From assembly GCA_913061095.1 (NCBI GenBank), contig CAJXVM010000008.1, positions 62,001 through 126,000 on the forward strand: DNA of 64,000 bases, given 5' to 3'. Positions 45,135-54,335 of the stretch are shown piece by piece. Within the stretch, counting starts at the first letter, position 1; each line of letters starts with the position of its first letter. The notes beneath the pieces are model-generated. The model saw only the letters and a program-made list of their open reading frames with translations. It was not told where the DNA came from and searched no databases. The DNA comes from an uncultured Ignavibacteria bacterium. GTDB lineage: Bacteria > Bacteroidota > Ignavibacteria > SZUA-365. Position numbers and translations under genes: made by a program.

Positions 45135-45836
45135 TCAGATGGTGGCCTTCGCGCCCGTCGTGCCGAATTCGATCAACTCCATCGTGGAGTTATCCTCCTC
45201 GCTGGTCGATTTGACCATACCGTTGAGCGGCACCGAGGGATGCCAGTATCCCACCGATGTGAAATCCCCGAATGTCGTCTCGACCTCCGCGCTCGCCTTC
45301 GTGGCGCCGTTGAAGGTACCGGCGGGTACGCGCACCGCGGCAGTGCCGCCCTGCGGCTGAATATTGATGACAAGCCCGGTCAGCGCTTTCTTGTACGTAC
45401 CCTTCATCATGCCGAGCACCATGCCGTCGATTTTCTGCACCTCGTCATCCCCCGACTTCATCTTGATCCATTTCAGATCCATCTGATCGGGATCCATGGA
45501 CTCCTGCACCTGCTCGAGTCCCGTCACGGCGACCTGCATTGTCGTCTCTCCCGTCGGGGAAAGCATCGACATCTCCACGATCCAGGCACTGTTCCTCTGA
45601 TCGACGATGGCGGTGCGATACACCGAGCGGCCATCCTCATCGGTAATGCCGTAGACCACGTACTGTCCGACAGCATAGGGCATGACCTGCTGGAAGGTGC
45701 CGCTGGCATCGTAGATTTCTGATGATGACTTGGCGAACCAGTCCCCGACGCGTTTCTGCAGCACGGGATCAATGGATGCGGCGCAGGCGCTCAGAACGAG
45801 AACGGCGACGATGGCACTGTATACACGAATGGACAT
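45135..45836 (-). CDS. Lipoprotein of unknown function
   Basis: A 233-aa protein with a lipobox (MSIRVYSAIVAVLVLSAC; Cys18), so probably membrane-anchored. The mature part is beta-rich with FQQVMPYAVGQYVVYGITDE, YRTAIVDQRNSAWIVEMSML and a C-terminal half with VRVPAGTFNGATKASAEVET followed by SVGYWHPSVPLNGMVKS. I do not recognise a family, though the last half resembles lipoproteins of the DUF3108/LolA-like type where a stored value is converted. AGGAGG precedes the ATG. It sits 156 bases after an outer-membrane barrel gene on the same strand. Confidence 0.8.
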   Translation of the reverse strand: MSIRVYSAIVAVLVLSACAASIDPVLQKRVGDWFAKSSSEIYDASGTFQQVMPYAVGQYVVYGITDEDGRSVYRTAIVDQRNSAWIVEMSMLSPTGETTMQVAVTGLEQVQESMDPDQMDLKWIKMKSGDDEVQKIDGMVLGMMKGTYKKALTGLVINIQPQGGTAAVRVPAGTFNGATKASAEVETTFGDFTSVGYWHPSVPLNGMVKSTSEEDNSTMELIEFGTTGAKATI

Positions 45837-45938
45837 AACGAACCTCCTGGTTGGTGAACATCAGGAGCGCGCGGTAAAAGCACATCACCGTGACAGCTCC
45901 CGGATACAATGATGGATATGGGCTAAACAGAAAAATCT

Positions 45939-45963
45939 TCCGGACGATTCCCTGGCATCCGGA
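45939..45963 (-). terminator. Weak hairpin after the barrel gene
   Basis: Two copies of TCCGGA (45939-45944 and 45958-45963) can pair around a 13-base loop; on the minus strand GATTTTTC follows. A possible weak terminator of the barrel transcript. Confidence 0.4.
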
Positions 45964-45992
45964 GGAAACATGTGCAATGGGCAGAAGACGGA

Positions 45993-46652
45993 TCAGAAAT
46001 CCGCGAAGCGCAGGATGAATCCGCCATAAAACGTGTTGATCGTTCCGTCCCCGAGCACCTGCTCGTCGCCGGCCTTCATGTACCAGTCCATGCCCACCCG
46101 GAATCCGATACGGCGTGCGACGTCGATCTCGGCACCGACACCGGCGAACGGTGAAAAGCCATTCGCGTGCAGCGTGTGCGATGCCACGGTGGAGTGCTCA
46201 CTCTGCGAAACATTCATGTACGCGGCGCCCGCACGCACGTACAGCTCCGAAACGCCGGTCAGCGGCAGATGACCGTACAGCGCGGCCTCGGCACTCAGAG
46301 CACGGATTTCACCGGAGCGGATCACTTTCGCATCGGTTGTGGAGACAATGCCGCGAAAACCGCTGGTGCCCATGCTGGCAAGCCCGATATCCGCACTGAC
46401 ATACCTGTGCAGACGGTAGCCGAGCTGTACGCGGAAGTGCGGCGTCTCGCCGTGCACGATGGCCGAGCGGAGATCGGTCTGCTGCATCGGCGTGTATGAA
46501 TATCCCACGGCGGCGAGGACGGTGAAATGCGGATCGTGCTCCGGACTGAGAAATGACTGTGCGTCCGCCGTGCGCGCAGCGGTGCAGAACACTGCCGCGG
46601 CAAGCAGCGCCAGGGGAATATATCGTCGGAAATCAGGTGAAATGCGATTCAT
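45993..46652 (-). CDS. Outer-membrane beta-barrel protein
   Basis: A 219-aa predicted small barrel. Signal peptide MNRISPDFRRYIPLALLAAA...DAQ. The body shows alternating strands with glycine/aromatic turns (FTVLAAVGYSYTPMQQTDL, VQLGYRLHRYVSADIGLASM, YVRAGAAYMNV, VARRIGFRVGMDWYM) and ends with YGGFILRFADF, whose terminal Phe is typical of outer-membrane barrels. GGAAGGAG precedes the ATG at 46652; a longer in-frame reading would put the signal peptide inside. A perfect palindrome at 46704-46720 lies about 52 bases upstream. Confidence 0.83.
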   Translation of the reverse strand: MNRISPDFRRYIPLALLAAAVFCTAARTADAQSFLSPEHDPHFTVLAAVGYSYTPMQQTDLRSAIVHGETPHFRVQLGYRLHRYVSADIGLASMGTSGFRGIVSTTDAKVIRSGEIRALSAEAALYGHLPLTGVSELYVRAGAAYMNVSQSEHSTVASHTLHANGFSPFAGVGAEIDVARRIGFRVGMDWYMKAGDEQVLGDGTINTFYGGFILRFADF

Positions 46653-46966
46653 GATGAGGTCTCCTTCCTTACTCCTGCATTGAAACTGTGTGACTACTTC
46701 CACCCGGTGATGATCACCGGAATCCATACAGCTGCAACGACATCAAGGGGCGCAGAAAAGGCAGGCGAAACGCCGCTGCCGTCGTCGCGTAAGCATGTGT
46801 GTGATAACAGACAATCCAAATTTCGTGCTTTTATTCTCATCATGCAAGCGAACTGTACATTAAATTTTATTCAGATCTTTTCTAAAATTGCGTGTGCGGA
46901 ACGCCACGCGCGGGACTGCGGTTGTGATGAAAGGGAGCCGTGTTTCGCAATGCAGAGGAGATTGTC
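46653..46966. other. Gene-free 314-base divergent region with a palindrome
   Basis: Lies between the barrel gene (minus) and fumC (plus); no gene is seen. It contains a perfect 8-1-8 palindrome CCGGTGAT-G-ATCACCGG (46704-46720), a candidate operator for the barrel gene, and an AT-rich stretch near 46840-46890 that may hold the fumC promoter (TAAAAT is a possible -10; no convincing -35). Confidence 0.5.
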
Positions 46967-48352
46967 ATGCAGGAAAGCAATTCCGGTCAGTTCCGTATCG
47001 CCCACGACACACTCGGTGAGATCCGCGTCCCCGCCGACGCCCTGTGGGGAGCGCAGACGCAGCGTGCCATCGGGAATTTCCCCATCAGCGGCCGCCCGAT
47101 GCCGCGCAGCGTCATCCGCACGCTGGCGATGATCAAGCTCTGTGCCGCGGAGGTGAACACCGAGCTGGGCGAACTCGACCGCGACATCGCCGAACCGATC
47201 AAGTCCGCCGCCCGAGAGGTGATGCTCGGCAAACATGACAACCAGTTTCCGGTCGATATCTACCAGACCGGTTCCGGAACGTCCACGAACATGAACATGA
47301 ACGAGGTGCTCGCCCGCCGGGCGCACCAGCTGCACGGCGACAACAACCGGGTGATTCATCCCAACGACCATGTCAATCGAGGACAGTCGAGCAACGACGT
47401 CATGCCGACCGCCATGCACCTGGCGGTGCTTGAGTCGGTCGACAGCATGCTCCTACCCGCTCTGATGACACTGCAGGAAACCCTCGAGGAGAAAGCGGCG
47501 GCCTTCAGGGATGTGCACAAGGTGGGACGCACGCATCTGATGGATGCCGTTCCGCTCACGCTCGGTGATGCGTTCGGCGGCTACGCCGCACAGGTGGGAT
47601 ATGCGATCGCGCGCATCCGGCAGGCACGCGAGGGTCTGCTTGAGCTGCCGCTGGGAGGCACGGCCGTCGGCACGGGACTGAACGCCCATCCCGATTTCGC
47701 TCGGAACACCATCGCCGCGCTCACCGCGGAAACGGATCTGCCGCTGCGCGAAGCGGACAATCATTTCGAAGCCCAGGGTGCCCGTGACGCCGCAGTGCAG
47801 TTCTCCGGAACGCTCAAAACCGCCGCCGTCAGCCTCATGAAAATCAGCAACGACCTCCGGTGGATGTCATCCGGACCCCGGACCGGCCTCTCCGAAATCC
47901 GCCTTCCCGAAGTACAGCCGGGCTCCTCGATCATGCCGGGGAAAATCAATCCTGTCATCCCCGAGGCCGTGACCATGGTTTGTGCGCGCGTCATCGGTAA
48001 CGACGCCGCGGTGACCGTCGCCGGACAGAGCGGCAATTTCGAGCTCAACGTGATGATCCCCCTGATCACCGTCGCCCTGCTCGAATCCGTCGAACTCATG
48101 GCGAATGCGGCGCAGGTACTCGCTTCGCGCTGCGTGCGCGGCATTGAAGCGAACACGGATTCCCTCGCAGAGCAGCTCGAGCGCAGCCTGATGTCAGTGA
48201 CCGCGCTTGTGCCCGAAATCGGCTACGACCGCGCATCCGCCATCGCGCAGGAGGCACATCGCAGCGGACGCAGTATCCGCGAAGTGGCGCATGAGCGCAG
48301 CGGGCTCGAGCCAGGTACCATTGACCGCCTGCTGGGCCCCAGCCCCTGCTAA
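46967..48352 (+). CDS. fumC: Class II fumarate hydratase
   Basis: Converts fumarate to malate in the citric acid cycle. The 461-aa protein starts MQESNSGQFRIAHDTLGEI. Family marks: VPADALWGAQTQRAIGNFP, FPVDIYQTGSGTSTNMNMNE, NDHVNRGQSSNDVMPTAMH, the GGTAVGTGLNAHP block and the signature GSSIMPGKINPVIPE whose Ser is the catalytic base. Normal length. AGAGGAG lies 5-6 bases upstream of the ATG at 46967; a GTG nine codons earlier has no such site. Three 20-bp palindromes follow the stop. Confidence 0.96.
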   Translation: MQESNSGQFRIAHDTLGEIRVPADALWGAQTQRAIGNFPISGRPMPRSVIRTLAMIKLCAAEVNTELGELDRDIAEPIKSAAREVMLGKHDNQFPVDIYQTGSGTSTNMNMNEVLARRAHQLHGDNNRVIHPNDHVNRGQSSNDVMPTAMHLAVLESVDSMLLPALMTLQETLEEKAAAFRDVHKVGRTHLMDAVPLTLGDAFGGYAAQVGYAIARIRQAREGLLELPLGGTAVGTGLNAHPDFARNTIAALTAETDLPLREADNHFEAQGARDAAVQFSGTLKTAAVSLMKISNDLRWMSSGPRTGLSEIRLPEVQPGSSIMPGKINPVIPEAVTMVCARVIGNDAAVTVAGQSGNFELNVMIPLITVALLESVELMANAAQVLASRCVRGIEANTDSLAEQLERSLMSVTALVPEIGYDRASAIAQEAHRSGRSIREVAHERSGLEPGTIDRLLGPSPC

Positions 48353-48369
48353 ATCCTGTAAATACAGGC

Positions 48370-48453
48370 ATGTCACCAGGTAGTGACATCTTTGAGACTC
48401 TATGTCACCGGGTGGTGACATCCTGACGGCCGCATGTCACCGGGTGGTGACAT
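48370..48453. repeat. Three 20-bp palindromes at a 32-bp period
   Basis: Copies at 48370-48389, 48402-48421 and 48434-48453. The last two read ATGTCACCGGGTGGTGACAT; the first differs at two central positions. All keep the 7-bp arms ATGTCAC/GTGACAT. The start-to-start distance is 32 bases in both cases, about three helical turns. They lie between fumC and the secreted-protein gene at 48600 and could be a cooperative operator array or a REP-like cluster. Confidence 0.85.
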
Positions 48454-48599
48454 CAGCGTGTCCGGGGCCTCCGACGAACGAAGACGTTCGCGATGACAGT
48501 GCCCGCAGATACGAACGGGCAGGCATCCGGGAGGATTTGCGTTCTTCGATTCTTCGGGACAGATTTCCTCTGTTCGCTTGAACTGACAGAGGAATTTCC

Positions 48600-49565
48600 A
48601 TGAAATCCGTTCTTTCCGTCCTGCTGCTGATCATGCCTGTCCTGTGCATGCCGCTGTCCACCGCCGACGCCCAGGACTCCCCCCTGCATTTCCATCCCAT
48701 CGACACCACCGAGGGATATGACGGATTTACGGCGCTGCGCCTGTTTCCGCTTCCGCCCGGACAATCGGGTCCCGGCGCAGCGGATGACGCGCGCGGCGTG
48801 TTCGGACTGCACGCCTACGCGGTGCCGTTTCGCGGTCCGACAGAAGATCGCGCCAACGAAGCCGTTACCTTCGGATGGAATCCCATGGGGCGCCTGCAGC
48901 CCGACCAGCCGGGGTTCTGGTGGCAGTACGAGTGGGGATACGGGAAGATGCGCGTGCCGATGTTCGAGTTGAACCTGGACGTGCGCGACAGCGCTTCGGT
49001 GGACGGTGAAGGATACAGGCGCCGCATCAGCTACAAAATGGAGCGCGGCACGGGACGCGGGGTATCAGCGGATTTCTCTTTCGACAACACCACCTTCGTC
49101 AGCGGCCGGCGCAGCGCCGGTGACAAGCTCCTCGACCGCTATGTGCAGATTGCCACCGGCTCGGATCGCTTCCGCGTCAACCTCCGCGCGGATTTTCGCA
49201 AGCTCGTGCAGCACGCCGTCATCAGCCACAGTACCGCCGACGCACGGCTCTTCCTTCCCCTCGAGCGCGGCACCATGTTCTCCGCGCGGTTGATCCCCCT
49301 GTACGGCGCCATTTCCGACAGCACGCAGATTCAGCTCAACGACATGCAGGCCGGCGTGCAGTTCGTGATAAAAATCCGCAACGAGCGCGAGTACCCCGTC
49401 CGCCTCGACTGGAAGCCCCTCACCGGCCGGCGGCTGTACTGGGACACCACGCGAGCCGCGCCCGACAGCATCGATGCCGGTGAGACCCTCGTCGTGCGCA
49501 TCATCACCGACGAAGGCACGCACGCCTTCGGCAGCGTGCACGGGCGCTTCCGGGAGGATGATTGA
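48600..49565 (+). CDS. Secreted protein of unknown function
   Basis: A 321-aa exported protein with signal peptide (MKSVLSVLLLIMPVLCMPLS, then TADAQ). No known domain recognised. Visible features are an N-terminal segment with SPLHFHPIDTTEGYDGFTAL, a long middle with WWQYEWGYGKMRVPMFELNL, and a C-terminal beta-rich part (VQFVIKIRNEREYPVRLDWK) ending DEGTHAFGSVHGRFRED. AGAGGAA precedes the ATG. Its TGA overlaps the TTG start of the radical SAM gene (TTGA), so the two are co-translated. Likely a periplasmic or surface beta-sandwich. Confidence 0.75.
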   Translation: MKSVLSVLLLIMPVLCMPLSTADAQDSPLHFHPIDTTEGYDGFTALRLFPLPPGQSGPGAADDARGVFGLHAYAVPFRGPTEDRANEAVTFGWNPMGRLQPDQPGFWWQYEWGYGKMRVPMFELNLDVRDSASVDGEGYRRRISYKMERGTGRGVSADFSFDNTTFVSGRRSAGDKLLDRYVQIATGSDRFRVNLRADFRKLVQHAVISHSTADARLFLPLERGTMFSARLIPLYGAISDSTQIQLNDMQAGVQFVIKIRNEREYPVRLDWKPLTGRRLYWDTTRAAPDSIDAGETLVVRIITDEGTHAFGSVHGRFREDD

Positions 49566-50458
49566 ACGCCGCCTACACGGAACTGACGCCTGACGAATTC
49601 GCGGAGCGTGCGCAAACGCTGCGCGTGATGAGCGAGAAGTGCCGCATCTGTCCCCGCAGCTGCGGCGCGCGCCGACATGAAGGAGAACACGGTCTCTGCC
49701 ATGCCGCCGATGGCGTCGTCGTGGCCAGCGCGGGACCGCATTTCGGCGAGGAGTCCGTTCTCGTCGGCACGATGGGATCCGGCACAATTTTTTTCACCGG
49801 TTGCAATCTCGACTGCAGTTTCTGCCAGAACTTCGACATCAGCCACCTCGGTGCGGGCGAGCCCATCGCCATCAGCGATCTCGCTTCGCTTATGCTCCAA
49901 CTGCAGGAGCGCGGATGCCACAACATCAATCTCGTCACACCCACGCATTACACCGGGGAGATCGTTGCTGCGCTCGCGGAGGCGGGCGCTCAGGGACTCG
50001 AGCTCCCCATCGTCTGGAACAGTGGCGGATATGAATCCATCGAAACCCTTCGCCTGCTCAACGGCATCGTCGACATCTACATGCCGGATCTGAAATACGG
50101 TTCGAACGAGGCAGGGCAGCGCTATTCCGGTATCGAGGATTACTGGGATGTGGCGCGCGAGGCGATCCGTGAAATGCACCGGCAGGTGGGCGACCTGCGC
50201 GTGGGTCCACGGGGCATAGCGCGGCGGGGTCTGCTGCTGCGACACCTCGTCCTGCCGGGGGATGCGGCGCGGTCGCGGAAGGTCATCGACTTCCTCGCCG
50301 ATGAGATTTCCCCCGATACGTATGTGAATGTCATGGAGCAATACTACCCGGCATTCCGCGCCGAACGCATTCCCGAACTCAGCCGCCGGCTGCGTCCGGA
50401 GGAGCATGCCGCTGCTGTCGCTCATGCGCGTTCACGCGGCCTGCGCCTGGCGGATTGA
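49562..50458 (+). CDS. PflX-type radical SAM protein
   Basis: A 298-aa cytoplasmic radical SAM enzyme related to pyruvate-formate-lyase activases (PflX group). The cluster motif is TGCNLDCSFCQNFDI: Cys81, Cys85, Cys88 (CxxxCxxC). An N-terminal Cys set (Cys27, 30, 34 and 46 in CRICPRSCG ... GLC) is typical of this group. Other marks: VGTMGSGTIFFTG, LPIVWNSGGYES, GIVDIYMPDLKYGS and VMEQYYPAFRA. The start is TTG, overlapping the previous stop, with GGGAGG 6 bases before it. The substrate protein is unknown; no glycyl-radical enzyme gene is visible in the window. Confidence 0.85.
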   Translation: MNAAYTELTPDEFAERAQTLRVMSEKCRICPRSCGARRHEGEHGLCHAADGVVVASAGPHFGEESVLVGTMGSGTIFFTGCNLDCSFCQNFDISHLGAGEPIAISDLASLMLQLQERGCHNINLVTPTHYTGEIVAALAEAGAQGLELPIVWNSGGYESIETLRLLNGIVDIYMPDLKYGSNEAGQRYSGIEDYWDVAREAIREMHRQVGDLRVGPRGIARRGLLLRHLVLPGDAARSRKVIDFLADEISPDTYVNVMEQYYPAFRAERIPELSRRLRPEEHAAAVAHARSRGLRLAD

Positions 50459-50461
50459 CTG

Positions 50462-52354
50462 CTAATCGTGCCCGTGGCGCACTTCGATGTTGACGATGAA
50501 CTTCCGCTGATAGGGATCGTTTGTCGGGCCTTCATCCTCGGCGATGTACTTGCCCTCCGCGATGAAGCGGATGCGATCCTCGCCGCGCAGGCGCCGGAAA
50601 CGCGGCGAGCGCTCACCCATCTCGCGGTCAATCATCTGCATGGTATAGTAGGCGCGGAGATGCGACAGCTTGACGTTCCCCTCCTGCCGCTGCATGACCG
50701 TTCCCGGTGTGACGGTCATGGTCTGCGTGCGCACGGTCTCTTCCTCGTCGAAGCGGCCCCAGGCCAGTCCGCGGGCATCCACGTGTCCGAGCACGGAAAT
50801 CAGCAGCGTATCCACACCGGTGTAGCAGGTGTCAAGCATGGGCACCAGCATGTTCTCGATCTGGCTGTAAAGATGTTCGAACCAGCGGTCGACACGCTGC
50901 GCGGCAAAGTCGTAGTCGTAATCGTTCATGTCGATGAAGTTCGCGTTGGGCAGAGCGTTCGCTGCCAGGCGTGAGCGCAGGCGATCGAGTTCGTCAGGCG
51001 TGTTGGGATACCAGTAGCCGGTCACGAAGAATGGGATCGTGTCGGTGAGGACCTCGAACTCGGGGAGCAGCGGACGCTCGAGGGTAATACGAAGAGGCAT
51101 CTCAGTCTGATACGATTCCGGGACGGGGGTGGTGAACTCCAGAACGGAAGCGGACTGGTAGCACTGTTTGTTCCCGGGACGCAGCTCGTAAGTGCGTCCC
51201 GCGCGCAGGCAAAGATCCGGCGCGAAGCGCCCCGCATCGGAGGTCACTCCCCGGGCGACAGTGCTGCCAGTGGCAGGATCGATGATCTCCATCGCCACCT
51301 GCGGTCCCGGTCTGCGGCGCGGCTCGCCGTCACGCACGGGCTCGACGAGTTCCACATCGGCGATGACGCGGATGCAGTAGGGCACCTCGCCGCACCAGAT
51401 GTCGTAGCCGCCCTGCCCGCCGGCCCGGTCGGAAGCAAAGAGTATCTGCAGCCGGTCAGGCGTGATGAAGGGAAAGCAGTCGTTGGCCGGACCGTTGATC
51501 GGCGCGGGAAGCCGCTCGACCGCACTCCAGCTGCCGTCGGGCTGCATCTGCGTTCGGACGATCTCGAAGCCGGCATCCTTCCAGCGCCTGGTGGCGAAGT
51601 AGAGATAACCGTCCACCGAGAAAAACGGCGACATGTCGGCCGTGCCCGAATTCACGGGCGCGGGCAGGAGTTCCGGACTGCCCCAGCTGCCGTCCGCTCC
51701 GCGCTCGCTCATCCACAGCTGCGGATCGCGGCCTCCCTTCTGCTCCACGCTGGGCTCGTCGGGGATGCGATCGGAAGCGAAGATCAGCCACCGGCCGTCC
51801 GGCGACACCGCCGGCTGTGCATCCCACCAGGAAGAATTCACGTTTTCGATCGGGTGCGGTGTGCTCATGGCGCCCTCCAGTGCCGTGACGCGGAACAGGT
51901 CCGCTCCGCCCCGTCCGCCGTCGAGATAGGTGCCGCTGCTCAGGTACATGTCGCCCTTGGCGTCCAGCGCCATCGTGCCGGTGTTGACGCGGCCGAAAAC
52001 CGACGGACGATATACCAGCGGTGCGGTCCAGGCCGAGGACAAATCGAGGTCCAGCGCGGGCGTGTCGGCGGTTTTCTCCGCGACGTACACGGCCTCGCCG
52101 TAGCCGAACTCATCCGAGAGGATTTCCGTGCGCTCATCCGCGCTGCGCGTGGAGGTGAAAAACACCAGACCGCCGTCGGGATGCATGAACGGACTGAACT
52201 CATCGGCACCGCTGTTGAGCGCCGTGCAGTTGTAGATCGGCAGATCGCCCGTCGTGCCGGCACCGGAATCCTCGCGTACCGTCGTTTCGCTGCCGCCGCA
52301 GGCGGTGAGCAGCAGGAGTGCGCATGTGAGAGCTGCTGGGATGAAGTGTTTCAT
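50462..52354 (-). CDS. PD40/OmpA-like lipoprotein resembling T9SS component PorE
   Basis: A 630-aa lipoprotein (MKHFIPAALTCALLLLTAC; Cys19). Residues about 45-330 hold PD40/WD40-like propeller repeats (MHPDGGLVFFTSTRS, VSPDGRWLIFASDR, FSVDGYLYFATRRWKDAGFE, ITPDRLQILFASDRAGGQGG). About 333-430 form a carboxypeptidase-regulatory-like domain (MEIIDPATGSTVARGVTSDA). The C-terminal region, about 440-630, has VLGHVDARGLAWGRF and NVKLSHLRAYYTMQM, an OmpA-like peptidoglycan-binding pattern with degenerate spacing. The propeller-CRD-OmpA order matches PorE of the type IX system, although the N-terminal TPR of PorE is missing. AAGGAG precedes the ATG, which lies 4 bases after the upstream lipoprotein gene. 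Assignment to T9SS is inference. Confidence 0.8.
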   Translation of the reverse strand: MKHFIPAALTCALLLLTACGGSETTVREDSGAGTTGDLPIYNCTALNSGADEFSPFMHPDGGLVFFTSTRSADERTEILSDEFGYGEAVYVAEKTADTPALDLDLSSAWTAPLVYRPSVFGRVNTGTMALDAKGDMYLSSGTYLDGGRGGADLFRVTALEGAMSTPHPIENVNSSWWDAQPAVSPDGRWLIFASDRIPDEPSVEQKGGRDPQLWMSERGADGSWGSPELLPAPVNSGTADMSPFFSVDGYLYFATRRWKDAGFEIVRTQMQPDGSWSAVERLPAPINGPANDCFPFITPDRLQILFASDRAGGQGGYDIWCGEVPYCIRVIADVELVEPVRDGEPRRRPGPQVAMEIIDPATGSTVARGVTSDAGRFAPDLCLRAGRTYELRPGNKQCYQSASVLEFTTPVPESYQTEMPLRITLERPLLPEFEVLTDTIPFFVTGYWYPNTPDELDRLRSRLAANALPNANFIDMNDYDYDFAAQRVDRWFEHLYSQIENMLVPMLDTCYTGVDTLLISVLGHVDARGLAWGRFDEEETVRTQTMTVTPGTVMQRQEGNVKLSHLRAYYTMQMIDREMGERSPRFRRLRGEDRIRFIAEGKYIAEDEGPTNDPYQRKFIVNIEVRHGHD

Positions 52355-52358
52355 ACCG

Positions 52359-54320
52359 TCAATTCTCCTTGATCATCGGATAGAGCACATCGAGGCACAT
52401 CTTGTATTTGCCGTCGGGGTCGACGCTGACCTCGCGCACACGCACACAGGCATACGAAATCACGCCGTCGCGCTCGATGCGAATGGAATAGACCGATCGG
52501 AAATCCAGCGTGGCCGCCTGCGACGTACTGAAGCCGGGCGAGGTGATGCTCTCGAATTCCGCTCGCGACCAGCCGTTCTGTCCGGTCGACATGTCGGTGT
52601 AGTTGAACTGATCCTCGCTCACGCCCGCCTTGATGAACTTCCATCCGCTGCGGATATACACGTCCGCGTCGTCGTTCGGATCGACGGCGGCGACAACGAG
52701 ATCCGACAGCTGCTGTGCGGGCGCGTTCGGATCGAAGCGATCCTCACCCTTGCCCTGCACCGGTGTGAAGTTGTAGCCGTAATTCTCGTTCTGATCCCAG
52801 CGGTAGATGCATCGGGAGAAGAGAATGGGCAGCGTGTCGACAACGACGCGCACGGTGACGTCGCGCACCGGACCGCATCCATCAATGCGCAGCGGAAGGT
52901 CATGAAGGATCTTTGCCGGCTGACCGTGTCCGTCAGGCCAGACAACCTCATCCGAGGCCTCGAAGCGCACGGTGAAGCAGCCCTGTTCCTCGCCATCCAG
53001 TTCCAGTTCGTCGCGAGTAAGGGAGAAACCGGGATAGTCGCCTTCCAATGCCGATGCGTTCAGCACGAGCGTACCGCAGCCACCCACATTCTCGAAACAG
53101 ATCATGCCGTTTCCGGATGTGTACACCCGCACCCGGCCGAGATCGAAATCAAACTGATTCGAACCGGGCGGATCACGCTCAACGAGCCGCGGGCCTTCGA
53201 GCAGCTCGCATTCGGGTCCGCATCCGGAGCCCGTGAGAATCACACGCGTGGTGCAGCGCCTCTGTTCCCCGGGCAGGAAATGTTCGACAAGAATGGTATC
53301 ACGGTAGGCGCCGATCTGATTCGGCGTGAATGTCACGGTCATGCTGCTGCGCTCCCCGGGAGCGGCCACCTCATCGACAAGCGGCGTGACACGGAAGACG
53401 TCCGCGATGGTCGGCTCCTTGATGATGTTGTCGATGCGGTCGAACAGGCAGGTGTTGCGCAGCAGATCGACGACCTGCCGGCCCTCTCCGCGCTGCGTGG
53501 GTGGCAGGGACTGTATCGTGCCGAAGTCCACGAGAATTTCGTCGTCGGGACAGTCGCAGGTGTTGCAGTTGCGCGCGTCGATCTCCACGGTGAGATTGAT
53601 CGTCACCGCAGCCTGGTTGGGACCGGAGCCGGTGAGCTGATAGCGCACGACCTGCAGCCCGCTGTCCTGCGGCGTCGCCACCGCGCGCAGCGTGAACTGT
53701 CCGCCCGCCAGAAGGACAAACGGACGGTCGGTCACCACCCCGCCCTGCGCGTTGAGCACAAACAGTGACAGCGCGGGGGAGTCGTCGGGACCGCTGATGC
53801 TGAAGGTCAGCGGCACGTCGCATCCCGAACGGAAGACCATCTGCGTTGAGTCCGTGAATGTCTGGCCGGTGTTGAGCGGCGCGCAGATGTCCTCAATGCG
53901 GATGGTACGTTCGATGATGCCGGAGCAGGGAATTTTCTCGGAGGCGAGCCGGACGATCAGCAGCGTATCACGGCAGAGCAGATTTGCATCGACCGTCGTG
54001 ATGCCGGTTTCAGCATCGCCGACCAGGAAGCGGTATGGTGCGCCGGTCGTCGGGATTTCAAAACGGAAGTAGGCGTTGCCGGTGCGGTCGGTGACCTGCC
54101 GGTCGATTGCCGTGCGCTCTGCCTCGGGGATGCGGAGATCCTGTACCTCGACCGGAACGAGCTCGACGGGGCGTCCCGCGGCGTCCTGCACGTGGACGAG
54201 AACGTCACGGGCCTCGATCGGCGCGCGCTCCATCGGTGACTGGCAGGACCACAGCAGCGGAAGGAGTAATGCCGGAAGAAAAAAACGAATCCGCATAGTG
54301 TATTTTATTGTTCGTGTCAT
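52359..54320 (-). CDS. Anchor-D repeat lipoprotein
   Basis: A 653-aa lipoprotein. Signal (MTRTIKYTMRIRFFLPALLL, then PLLWSC; Cys26). Residues about 35-130 resemble a peptide-binding or transthyretin-like domain (VLVHVQDAAGRPVELVPVEV). About 140-560 contain several anchor-D/ASH-type Ig domains (FGTIQSLPPTQRGEGRQVVD, FDLGRVRVYTSGNGMICFEN) with paired Cys. The start at 54320 is preferred over an ATG at 54296 because GGAGGT lies 6 bases before it. It is the middle gene of a tight three-gene operon with a barrel and the PorE-like protein. Function unknown, probably an envelope scaffold. Confidence 0.8.
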   Translation of the reverse strand: MTRTIKYTMRIRFFLPALLLPLLWSCQSPMERAPIEARDVLVHVQDAAGRPVELVPVEVQDLRIPEAERTAIDRQVTDRTGNAYFRFEIPTTGAPYRFLVGDAETGITTVDANLLCRDTLLIVRLASEKIPCSGIIERTIRIEDICAPLNTGQTFTDSTQMVFRSGCDVPLTFSISGPDDSPALSLFVLNAQGGVVTDRPFVLLAGGQFTLRAVATPQDSGLQVVRYQLTGSGPNQAAVTINLTVEIDARNCNTCDCPDDEILVDFGTIQSLPPTQRGEGRQVVDLLRNTCLFDRIDNIIKEPTIADVFRVTPLVDEVAAPGERSSMTVTFTPNQIGAYRDTILVEHFLPGEQRRCTTRVILTGSGCGPECELLEGPRLVERDPPGSNQFDFDLGRVRVYTSGNGMICFENVGGCGTLVLNASALEGDYPGFSLTRDELELDGEEQGCFTVRFEASDEVVWPDGHGQPAKILHDLPLRIDGCGPVRDVTVRVVVDTLPILFSRCIYRWDQNENYGYNFTPVQGKGEDRFDPNAPAQQLSDLVVAAVDPNDDADVYIRSGWKFIKAGVSEDQFNYTDMSTGQNGWSRAEFESITSPGFSTSQAATLDFRSVYSIRIERDGVISYACVRVREVSVDPDGKYKMCLDVLYPMIKEN

Positions 54321-54335
54321 TTCGGTACCTCCGTC

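Noticed and set aside
46653-46966. tRNA or small RNA gene
   Set aside because: No cloverleaf or conserved T-loop could be read; only a palindrome and AT-rich DNA are visible.
49562-50458. AmmeMemoRadiSam-type three-gene system
   Set aside because: Only the radical SAM gene is present; neither AMMECR1-like nor MEMO-like neighbours are seen.
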